45,687 bases of DNA from Candidatus Latescibacterota bacterium (GTDB taxonomy: Bacteria; Latescibacterota; UBA2968; UBA8231). Positions 9,001 to 15,511 of this stretch are shown here, in pieces; position 1 is the stretch's first letter, and every line of letters starts with the position of its first letter. Location of the stretch: contig JAJDUT010000004.1 of NCBI GenBank assembly GCA_022826515.1, positions 1 through 45,687 on the forward strand, given 5' to 3'. Made by a program: the position numbers and the translations under genes. The notes below the pieces were generated by a model. The model ran no database searches. It was not told the DNA's origin and worked only from the letters and a program-made list of their open reading frames with translations.

Positions 9001-9272
9001 AAGCCGCGTCCGAACTCAGCGATGCCGAGGCGATTCGCGCTCTAATTCCCCGCTTTGAACAGGTTTGGCGTCAATTCCCCCACACTTCGAGTGGTATAGC
9101 CGCCCGGGCCAATATCGGGGTTTGCCATCAAAAGTTAGGGGAATGGCAGCGGGCCGTGGATGTGTTTGACGCCATTCTGAGCGCGGCCCAAGCAGACAGC
9201 AGCCTGCTCGCCCCCAACATCCGCGCCTTTGTCGAACGCCGCCGCGCCACCATTGCGAGGAAACACCTGTGA
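6018..9272 (+). CDS. Large periplasmic TPR protein
   Basis: The protein has 1084 residues. It begins with a short signal-like hydrophobic segment (MIPLVILSLLTLAAAATRF) and then consists almost entirely of tetratricopeptide repeats of the YbgF/BamD kind. Examples are 'YDQAIENYRHIM', 'YPTSPYVAHALYDIGWSHY', 'FPSGYRTSRALFQIGECYF', 'YPEHPNAAEAHYYLGYAYF' and 'YPHSPLAEEALYNIGWCL'. Such solenoids are protein-interaction scaffolds in the periplasm or at the outer membrane. The stop overlaps the GTG of the DUF4159 gene (GTGA), so translation of the two is probably coupled, and with 10497-11684 they form a compact three-gene unit. No catalytic domain is visible. It resembles TPR subunits of Tol, TonB or gliding-type machines in neighbourhood only; no specific orthology is claimed. 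Confidence 0.85.
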   Translation: MIPLVILSLLTLAAAATRFVPTAEEMQARFEHGQNFYASGAYDQAIENYRHIMRSRHKLLAMEAIRVSVGQIDAPLQEVAAYQIGNAYFKMGEEELKRAAQARSDKERVQHQGRADDLLGQAVEAFVAAETLSATPTLQALARSRAVACAYRMGEYRRTIDEARQLVASYPTSPYVAHALYDIGWSHYQLGEYAQSIAVFEDLVGRFPSGYRTSRALFQIGECYFALERFAEAIPSYQRLVDSQRLDRMSEREILRMQRNKLAGLVDETELEIAAKALLRIGECRERTGEYALAVEAYSLVAARFADERRLSEEAYLRQAQLHYQRGDVAASIAVYQRALEAQQDDFGRARLQLLLANRYFETGNYLEAVHEYSAYRDDYAAFAAQAGLPLEGVGLQIARAWFGRAEAEEVAPEERADLFRRAESELRRNLEAFPSSTYEVDLRFNLGLALQRQHEAVTTAQALDIFEALAASPQAGGYRHSALFQCARILHGRGEYADAIQIYQSLDEELGDKPEADIARFEAAIVQRDAGAWDEAVASFLQVRGEAEIHSRSRLEAGRLLLQQGRTQRALAVLREGAQTETDGASQTLFNYLIATALSRAGDLDAALPYFDLTLAAADSSFVHQAFYGRGMAYFRLGQHAQAIADLERAAADSSLTAASRLLAAAYIAGGRIEQGLQLYRRLLQTASSPLQRGEYSLALAEIAYRQERYGEAIATCRELLALDFAEEERPLERTYYLREKGHWLIADAALRLEDYQAVADAAAAGLTEYPSGFYAPDFLFLGGLAALQLDRYEEAVGRLQDSITRYPEHPNAAEAHYYLGYAYFNQTLFAQAVAAFEFVVVQAPDRNIAPDALFRLAECRYNLQQYDQAQDQYQQLIDRYPHSPLAEEALYNIGWCLMNSLSGDADQKNKEVQRAFAAYLENFPEGRYASIARYTLGELLYNQGDHQAAYDIFRQIEDQYPDTPAASQAAAMLPELREAVAYGDYAALTDSLKAASELSDAEAIRALIPRFEQVWRQFPHTSSGIAARANIGVCHQKLGEWQRAVDVFDAILSAAQADSSLLAPNIRAFVERRRATIARKHL

Positions 9273-10492
9273 AAGCCGTGCGCTCCTCGGACCCGCTCGC
9301 CGTTCTTGCGGCCAATCGGCGCTTGCTCTACTGGGGGCTGCTGATCTCCCTAGTGTTGCACCTGATCTTTGTCGCCTGGTACTTTCGACCCGTTGAACAG
9401 GCCGAGGAAGAGGTGGTCGTCCGCCTCGAATGGCAAGAATTGGATACGCCGCTGCTGATTCCGCCCCCCCAGTTGAGCCGGGAATTCGCCTTTAAAAAGC
9501 AGGTTATCCCCGAGGGCACTCCCATTATATCTGTGCAGCGGGATCAGACGGCCACTGTGGTGGGCGGCTTCAGTGGTTTGGGTGCTCAACTGGACCAGGC
9601 TGTCGCGGGCCGGCGTTGGAGTCGCACCCGCAGTGGCCACGACTTTATCGCCGACATGGGTGCCCAAGGTATGGGACTTGGCGTGGTGGGCGTTCCCCAG
9701 TTCGAAGCCGTTGAAATGACCAGTTTGAAGGAGCCGGAAAAGCGCATTGACATGCAGGCGGAATTCCTAGATCTGGACGCCATTGACACCGGCAAGTACC
9801 GGGGCATGGTCATCCAGGATCCGGCCGACAAGCGCAATATCCAAGGCTTTGTGTACTTGGGGTTGGCTTGGGGCAGCATCCTCCAGCCCTCGCGGCAGCG
9901 CTCGATTTCCCAGTTGGTGCGGGCCATCAACCAGTACACTCGCATTGAGGCCCGGGTCATCGACCAGATGTTCATCGACTCCCAGGATCTGTTCAAGGCC
10001 CCCTTTGTGTACATCACCACCCGCAGCGCGTTTGAACTGACCGAGCACGAAATTGACAATCTGGGCAAGTACCTGCGCAACGGCGGCTTTCTGGTAGCCG
10101 ACAACGACCGGCCCGAGCTGGAATACGGCCCGGCCGAAGCCTCGCTGCGGGACATGTTTAAGCAGGCCCTAGGCCGCGACGCCCGCTTTGTCCCCATCCC
10201 CAACGAGCATCCGCTCTACCACGTATTTTTCGACTTTGACGATGGGCCGCCCCCGGGAGGCGAGGAATTGTCCGGGGGCAATTTCCGCAGTTCGGTGTAC
10301 TACTTGGAGGGCATTTTCCTCGGCGACCGACTGGTGGCGGTGTATTCCGACAAGGGGTACGGTGCCTTCTGGGAGCGCGAAAGCGAAAACGAACCGCACC
10401 TGAAATTAGGAGTCAATATGGTGGTCTTTGCTCTGACGCAGAAGGGCTCCATCGCCCAGCAGCAAATCGATTTTTACAATCAGGCGCGCTGA
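9269..10492 (+). CDS. TonB-like SxxxH anchor fused to DUF4159 domain
   Basis: The protein has 407 residues. It has a basic cytosolic tail of about 18 residues and then one membrane helix (19-39) carrying Ser27-LVL-His31. This Ser-x3-His pattern matches the one in TonB/TolA-type helices that couple to ExbB/ExbD. A short linker with 'LLIPPPQL' follows, then a Gly-rich stretch ('GAQGMGLGVVGVPQF'). The C-terminal half (about 185-395; 'IQGFVYLGLAWGSI', 'RSAFELTEHEIDNLGKYLRNGGFLV' region, 'HPLYHVFFDFDDG') is a DUF4159 domain. The start is GTG 9269, overlapping the upstream stop. DUF4159 has no firm biochemical role known to me. Fusion to a TonB-like helix beside a TPR protein and an AgmX-domain lipoprotein suggests a force-transducing envelope complex; this is inference. 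No ExbB/ExbD partner is in the window. Confidence 0.75.
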   Translation: MKAVRSSDPLAVLAANRRLLYWGLLISLVLHLIFVAWYFRPVEQAEEEVVVRLEWQELDTPLLIPPPQLSREFAFKKQVIPEGTPIISVQRDQTATVVGGFSGLGAQLDQAVAGRRWSRTRSGHDFIADMGAQGMGLGVVGVPQFEAVEMTSLKEPEKRIDMQAEFLDLDAIDTGKYRGMVIQDPADKRNIQGFVYLGLAWGSILQPSRQRSISQLVRAINQYTRIEARVIDQMFIDSQDLFKAPFVYITTRSAFELTEHEIDNLGKYLRNGGFLVADNDRPELEYGPAEASLRDMFKQALGRDARFVPIPNEHPLYHVFFDFDDGPPPGGEELSGGNFRSSVYYLEGIFLGDRLVAVYSDKGYGAFWERESENEPHLKLGVNMVVFALTQKGSIAQQQIDFYNQAR

Positions 10493-10496
10493 GCAC

Positions 10497-11684
10497 ATGC
10501 GTATTTCGCTCGCCGTCCACGCGCTATGGAGCGCCTTGCTGCTCGCCGGTTGCACCATCCTCTATCCGCCGCGCTACGAGCGCGTCTCGCTGCTGGTGCC
10601 CAGTCCCGATATAGGGCCGGGCTATACTCTGGGAGAGGACGAGACTGTCACCTATGCCGTGGAGGGACTGCGGGTCGAGGTCCGCTACATGACCGACCGC
10701 GCCCTAAATGCCTTGTGGCCGCAGGAGTCCTCGCAGGGGCCGCACTCGTACAATGCCTATACGTACGGCGACTACGTCGATCCCCAGACGGGGTACGTGC
10801 GCAATCGCTTTACGGTTTTTGCGGTCTCCGTGTACAATCTGGGCTTTCCCAAGGTGGAGCTACAACCGCTGCAGAGTCGGCTCACGACCAACCGCCGGGG
10901 AGAGGAACTGACTCCCTACGGCATAGCGACCGGCTCGGCGGCCCATAGTTTTGAATCTTACTACCGCGCTCGGAAAGGCGTCACTGGCAATGAGGACTAC
11001 CGCTTTGATATGCGCATGGGGCAGGTGCGCACCAGCAATTACGGCGTCGGGGAGAAAATCTACAAAGGCGAAAACTACAGCGGCTTTATCGTCTTTGAGC
11101 CGCTGGCCGACGAGGTGGAAGAGGTGCGTTTATACCTCCGGGATTTCATCCTCAAATTCAATGCCTTTGATCAGCCTTTGCAGACCTTTGACATGGATTT
11201 TCGCTTCGTCCGCCAAATCGAGCAGACGGCGTTGGTCAATCAGACCCGAGCAGAAGCCGCACTCGCCACCACGCAGGCGCGCTTGCAGTCATCCAGCGAG
11301 GTGAGTGGCTATGCCCCGGACGATCTGGCGCGTGCACCCGAGACCATCGATGCGTTTGTCCGCTCCCAACTCGACGCGTTCAACCGCTGCTTTGCCGGTG
11401 AATTCCAAGCTGGCCGAGCTCTGCCGGGCAGTGCAACTATCCGCTTTGTCATCTTGGCCAGCGGTCTGGTCGAAAGTGCCCAGCTTCTCGCTTCGACCGT
11501 GGACAGCGACTCTGTGGGCGATTGTCTAGTCGAGCAGGTCAAACGCTGGCGCCTGCGGCCCTCGGCTAGCCTTGCCCTGCGTGCGGTTGCGGATTCGGTC
11601 GCTGGAGTTCAGACTCCTACCCCTGGGCACGACAAGGTTGTGGCGACCTGTTTTGTCGAATTTGCGGAGGCGGAGCCCGACTGA
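10497..11684 (+). CDS. Lipoprotein with C-terminal AgmX/TonB-C-like domain
   Basis: The protein has 395 residues. Its signal peptide ends in the lipobox LLAGC (Cys near 19), so it is probably outer-membrane anchored. The middle is beta-rich and unassigned ('YEPLAD'-type strands, 'AYTYGDYVDPQTG'). The C-terminus (about 275-385) resembles the AgmX/PglI or TonB C-terminal family: 'AFVRSQLDAFNRCFAGEF', 'ATIRFVILASGLVESAQLL' and 'VGDCLVEQVKRWRLRPS', with the conserved Cys at 343 and the W-R-L pattern. In Myxococcus and relatives, this domain is found in motility and outer-membrane transduction proteins. The gene starts 4 bp after the DUF4159 gene. A TonB-type N-terminus in one protein and a TonB-C-like domain in the next suggests split roles in one machine. 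The gene ends 2 bp from a convergent gene. Confidence 0.75.
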   Translation: MRISLAVHALWSALLLAGCTILYPPRYERVSLLVPSPDIGPGYTLGEDETVTYAVEGLRVEVRYMTDRALNALWPQESSQGPHSYNAYTYGDYVDPQTGYVRNRFTVFAVSVYNLGFPKVELQPLQSRLTTNRRGEELTPYGIATGSAAHSFESYYRARKGVTGNEDYRFDMRMGQVRTSNYGVGEKIYKGENYSGFIVFEPLADEVEEVRLYLRDFILKFNAFDQPLQTFDMDFRFVRQIEQTALVNQTRAEAALATTQARLQSSSEVSGYAPDDLARAPETIDAFVRSQLDAFNRCFAGEFQAGRALPGSATIRFVILASGLVESAQLLASTVDSDSVGDCLVEQVKRWRLRPSASLALRAVADSVAGVQTPTPGHDKVVATCFVEFAEAEPD

Positions 11685-11686
11685 GC

Positions 11687-13192
11687 TTACTCTAAGATTT
11701 CCACCCCGGTGGCTATCCTCCCCAGCACATAGGTCCGACCCTCGGTAGGTGCCTCCAACTCTATCTCGTGACCGGGCCAGACTTCTAGCTCTAAACGGGC
11801 CGCGCCTTCTCCCTGGCTGAACAGCCGCACTACGGCCTGTTCCTCCAAGCGCAAACCCGACCACAGTACTCCCTCGTCCTGCACAGCCGGCTCCGCTAGA
11901 TTCATCACTTGGCCGGCGTCGAGAAAGTCGCGGTAGCCGAGCATTTCGTCGTACACGGCGACTGCATCGAGCACTTCAAACAGCGCGATTTCCTCGTACT
12001 CCTCGCGCCAAGCATTGAAAAGCTGCATGCCGTCGATGCCGCGCAGCCACATGTGCCGCAGGGCCTCGCGGTACGCCTCTCGGCTCATGTACGGGGCCTC
12101 GTCCTCCCGATGGTTCACAATCGGGCACCAGCGCGCCACCCAGGGGAAACTGGCGACTTCCGGTCCATAGGCTAGGCGGTTGGCCGTGTCGCCGGAAATT
12201 TGCCGCAGCAGATTGTGCATGTGGAGTTGGTTGACGTGGCGCTGGTCTAGGGGGTAGTCGTCTTGCCACGCTGTTTGCCAGAATTTGTCGTTGCCGTACG
12301 CCACGGGATTGGTGGCCGTGAACAACGGGGCAATGCCCGGCGGCAATGCCCGGTTGTTGACAAAGTAGAGCAAGGGTCTGGTCTGAGTGGAATACACGGT
12401 GTGCCAGTTGGTGATGGAGCACATGGGGAAAATTTCGCGCGCCGGCCCGGCCAGGTACGCTCCGTAGAGCTGCTGGTAGTGCCGCCAATAATAGGCCCAG
12501 TACTGGTCTTCGTCCGCCAGCACTTCCGGCGGCAATTGCACTCGGCAGCGCTTGCAGTGTGCGAGTTGTTTGAACAGGTGGCTCCAGGGATAGGGGTCTC
12601 CTTCCCAATCCATCCACACCGCATCGACAGTAACCCCAGCCGCCCGAAAGGCACCGAGTGTATCGCGCACTTGGTCGGCCATGATCTCCCAGCCCGCGAT
12701 CATCTTGGGACAGGCCCCGTGCCACGATCCCAAGGCTCCTCGTCCCGCCATTTCGTAGTGATAGCCGGCGTCGAATTGGTGCGCCCAAGCACTGGAATCA
12801 GCGGCCAGAGAATAGGGCCAGGCCCCGGCATTGCCCTGCATGAAAATCACTGGCGACCCGGCCTCCTGCAGAGCTTTGGCCGCGTCGATCATGCCTTCGT
12901 CCAACCGCAGATGCTGCGTCAAGCCGCGCGCCAACAGCATCTGGATCTGATCCGCGGCTAGGGGCGCAAAACCTACGCCGTGCCACATGATCATGGGCCA
13001 GCGGTCCGCCCGTGCATGTTGGAGAGGCGGCACCTCTTTTTCGACTACTTCCAGCCAAGGCGTCGAAGTCAGATACGCGGTTCTGTCTGGGGCGGTCGGC
13101 TCCACGCGCCCTGGGGCATCGGCACCTAGGGCGAGTGCGCCAGCCGCCGCCGCTAGTAGGGCTGGCAGGATTTCTCGATTGATTTTTCTCAT
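11687..13192 (-). CDS. Exported glycosidase-like TIM-barrel protein (unassigned)
   Basis: The protein has 501 residues. It has a signal peptide (MRKINREILPALLAAAAGAL; cleavage likely after the Ala/Gly-rich stretch). I cannot assign a family, but several features resemble a glycoside-hydrolase-type barrel: 'WPMIMWHGVGFAPL', 'VTVDAVWMDWEGDPYPW' with acidic residues after a beta strand, 'MCSITNWHTVYSTQTRP', and 'RHMWLRGIDGMQLFNAW' followed by 'YEEIALFEVLDAVAVY'. The last 80 residues look like a small beta domain. A 'CKRC' pair occurs near the middle. It lies opposite to the preceding operon and converges on it with only 2 bp between stop codons. A GGGAG ribosome site lies about 8 nt before the ATG. 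A polysaccharide substrate is plausible but inferred. Confidence 0.6.
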   Translation of the reverse strand: MRKINREILPALLAAAAGALALGADAPGRVEPTAPDRTAYLTSTPWLEVVEKEVPPLQHARADRWPMIMWHGVGFAPLAADQIQMLLARGLTQHLRLDEGMIDAAKALQEAGSPVIFMQGNAGAWPYSLAADSSAWAHQFDAGYHYEMAGRGALGSWHGACPKMIAGWEIMADQVRDTLGAFRAAGVTVDAVWMDWEGDPYPWSHLFKQLAHCKRCRVQLPPEVLADEDQYWAYYWRHYQQLYGAYLAGPAREIFPMCSITNWHTVYSTQTRPLLYFVNNRALPPGIAPLFTATNPVAYGNDKFWQTAWQDDYPLDQRHVNQLHMHNLLRQISGDTANRLAYGPEVASFPWVARWCPIVNHREDEAPYMSREAYREALRHMWLRGIDGMQLFNAWREEYEEIALFEVLDAVAVYDEMLGYRDFLDAGQVMNLAEPAVQDEGVLWSGLRLEEQAVVRLFSQGEGAARLELEVWPGHEIELEAPTEGRTYVLGRIATGVEILE

Positions 13193-13290
13193 GGTGTTTT
13201 CTCCCGTGGGGAAAGTCTAGCGAGAGCTAAGGAGTATTGTTGTATATTAACAAAAGCTACAAAGAGACACCTTGATATTGGTCTTCCGTT
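13193..13290. promoter_or_regulatory. Divergent intergenic region
   Basis: This 98-bp AT-rich gap separates two divergent genes and should hold both promoters. TATATT at 13243-13248 could be a -10 element for the plus-strand gene, but I see no convincing -35 element, so no exact promoter is called. Confidence 0.3.
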
Positions 13291-15438
13291 GTGAGTAAAT
13301 TTAATTCGAGTCCAGCACAAAAAAAATTTCCCCGACTCGTCTCCGCATGGCTCCCCTTCTTTATTTGGAGCGGCACTTGCCTCCTTGCCCAACAGGCCGA
13401 CGCCTATGTCGGTCCTGGCGCTGGCTTTGTCCTAGCCAGCGGTTTTTGGACCCTCGCCGCCCTCGTTCTCGCCGCGCTCGCCATCCTGATCCTGCCCTTC
13501 CGCTTGCTGCTTAGCTGGCGTCGCGGCAAAAAAATTGCAGCCCAAGCAAGCGCCGAGCGCGTGGTGGTCATCGGCCTTGATGGTCTCGATCCTCAGCTAG
13601 TGGCCCGCTGGATGGAGGAAGGCCGGCTGCCGGCGTTTAAAAAGCTGGCCGAGCAGGGGACCTTTTGCCCTTTGCAGACTACCTTGCCCGCCATTACGCC
13701 GTCGGCGTGGTCGACCTTTGCCACGGGGGTGGACGCTTCTAGGCACCGCATCTATGACTTTATCACTCGCGATCCCCACACGTACCAGCCCGTGCTGTCT
13801 TCGGCGCGGATCAGTGCCTCGCGCCGAAGATTGGGGGTCGGCCCGTACCGTCTGCCTCTGGGCAGATCGCAGGTGCGCAATTTGCGGCGGAGCCAGCCTT
13901 TTTGGAAGGTGCTGGGGGACAATCACATCCCCAGTTCCATCGTCCGGGTGCCGATCAGTTTTCCTCCAGAAAAATTCGCGGGGCTTCTGCTCGCGGGCAT
14001 GTGCACGCCAGACCTGCGCGGCACTCAGGGCGAGTGTACCTATTTTTTTACCGGACCCAGACCTCAAGACACCTCTGTGGGCCGCTGCATCCGCCTCGAA
14101 CTTGAGTGCGGCAAAGTAAGCACCAATATCCCCGGTCCCGCCAACCCGCTGCGCCCAGACGGCAAAAGACTAACAGCCGCCATGGATCTGGCCGTAAATC
14201 CGGCCGCCGAGTCGGCTACGTTGGTGATCGGAGGCCAAAAAATAGTCCTGCAAAAGCGAGTTTATTCCCCCTGGATAACGCTCGCCTTTGCCGCTGGACT
14301 TGGGGTCCGAGTGCGCGGCTTGTGTCGCTTCTACCTGATTGAAGCCGAACCGCTCAAACTGTATGTCACCCCCATTCAAATCGACCCTACTCATCCCCAC
14401 CTGCCCCTTTCCCACCCTCCGTCCTATGCCCCTTACCTCGCCCGACGCTTGGGCAAGTTCGCCACCGTGGGCTTGGCGGAAGACACGGATGCACTCAATG
14501 CCGATTTAATTGACGAGCGGGCCTTTCTCGACCAGACCTACTTACTCGACGACGAGCGCCAAGCCATGTTTTTCCACGCGCTCGACAAAACTCCCAAGGG
14601 CCTTGCAGCCTGCGTCTTTGACAGCCCCGACCGCATCCAGCACATGTTTTTCCGCACCCTAGATCCCGACCATCCGGCCAATCGGGGCCGGGAAGTCAAC
14701 GGCTTGGCTGATACCATTCCCGATATGTACGCGCGCATGGACGACCTAGTGGGCCGCACGCTAGAAAAGATCGACTGCGCCAAGACCGTGTTGATGGTCA
14801 TTTCCGACCACGGCTTTTGCTCCTTTAAACGCGGCGTCAATCTCAATACGTGGTTGTGGCAAAATGGGTACCTGTGTTTGCACGAGGGCTACACGCACAG
14901 CGCCGAGTGGCTGGCCCAAGTCGATTGGAGCCGCACCCGGGCTTTTGCCCTCGGCCTCACCGGACTATTCATCAATCTCAGGGGCCGCGAAGTTAGTGGG
15001 ATTGTCGCCCCTGGGACGGAATCGCGCCAACTCAAGGCCGAACTGTGCTCCCGCCTCACCGGTCTGGTGGACCAAGAGACGGGCGAGATGGCCATCAACA
15101 AGGCTTGGGATACGGCGGCTTCTTTCAGCGGGCCTTATACGGACGATGGCCCGGATTTACTCATCGGGTACAACGCCGGATACCGCGCTTCTTGGAGCGG
15201 GGCCAGCGGCCAAGTGACCGAGGCCGTCTTTGAGACCAATACCCGGCCTTGGAGCGGCGACCACTGCGTGGACCCACGACTGGTGCCCGGCGTGTTTTTC
15301 TGCAACCGCAAAATAGACATTCGCAATCCCCACTTGCTCGATATCCCCCCTTCCATTCTGGGCCTGTTTGGCATCGAGCCGCCGTCTTACATGCAGGGCC
15401 GAGATGTATTCGCCCCGGCCGCTGAGTCCGATGTCTAA
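13291..15438 (+). CDS. Alkaline-phosphatase-superfamily phosphodiesterase/phosphohydrolase (1)
   Basis: The protein has 715 residues. The GTG start is followed by one or two N-terminal membrane helices ('LPFFIWSGTCLLA', 'LASGFWTLAALVLAALAILIL'), so the catalytic domain is membrane-tethered. It is an AlkP/nucleotide-pyrophosphatase-type metalloenzyme: 'VIGLDGLDPQLVARW' (metal Asp97), 'TPSAWSTFATGVDASRHRIYD' region (nucleophile Ser/Thr around 136-142), 'VISDHGFCSF' (Asp506, His507) and 'WSGDHCVDPRLVPGVFF' (Asp657, His658). Such enzymes hydrolyse phosphodiester or phosphomonoester bonds, for example in lipids, nucleotides or envelope glycans; the substrate is not predictable here. It is followed by a paralogue of similar length and order, arranged as a tandem pair. 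The stop overlaps a ghost start codon at 15431. Confidence 0.85.
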   Translation: MSKFNSSPAQKKFPRLVSAWLPFFIWSGTCLLAQQADAYVGPGAGFVLASGFWTLAALVLAALAILILPFRLLLSWRRGKKIAAQASAERVVVIGLDGLDPQLVARWMEEGRLPAFKKLAEQGTFCPLQTTLPAITPSAWSTFATGVDASRHRIYDFITRDPHTYQPVLSSARISASRRRLGVGPYRLPLGRSQVRNLRRSQPFWKVLGDNHIPSSIVRVPISFPPEKFAGLLLAGMCTPDLRGTQGECTYFFTGPRPQDTSVGRCIRLELECGKVSTNIPGPANPLRPDGKRLTAAMDLAVNPAAESATLVIGGQKIVLQKRVYSPWITLAFAAGLGVRVRGLCRFYLIEAEPLKLYVTPIQIDPTHPHLPLSHPPSYAPYLARRLGKFATVGLAEDTDALNADLIDERAFLDQTYLLDDERQAMFFHALDKTPKGLAACVFDSPDRIQHMFFRTLDPDHPANRGREVNGLADTIPDMYARMDDLVGRTLEKIDCAKTVLMVISDHGFCSFKRGVNLNTWLWQNGYLCLHEGYTHSAEWLAQVDWSRTRAFALGLTGLFINLRGREVSGIVAPGTESRQLKAELCSRLTGLVDQETGEMAINKAWDTAASFSGPYTDDGPDLLIGYNAGYRASWSGASGQVTEAVFETNTRPWSGDHCVDPRLVPGVFFCNRKIDIRNPHLLDIPPSILGLFGIEPPSYMQGRDVFAPAAESDV

Positions 15439-15511
15439 CGCTGCTCTTGCTATCATCTGCGCTCATCTGCGCTATCTGCGGATAAATATGTCTAACGCCG
15501 TTCTTGCCATC
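15431..15511 (+). repeat. Duplicated gene start split by ATCTGCG repeat (copy B)
   Basis: A 24-bp start region beginning ATGTCTAACGC occurs at 15431-15454 and at 15488-15511 with three mismatches. Between them, 15455-15487 holds ATCTGCGCTCATCTGCGCT and ATCTGCGGATAA. The first ATG overlaps the upstream stop (ATGTCTAA). The two ATGs are in frame, 19 codons apart, so initiation at either is possible. Confidence 0.8.

Noticed and set aside
854..15511. ATCTGCG iterations considered as a CRISPR or regulatory iteron array
   Set aside because: Only two to three iterations occur per site with 1-2 nt variation in spacing, and the sites are kilobases apart; they behave as dispersed micro-repeats.
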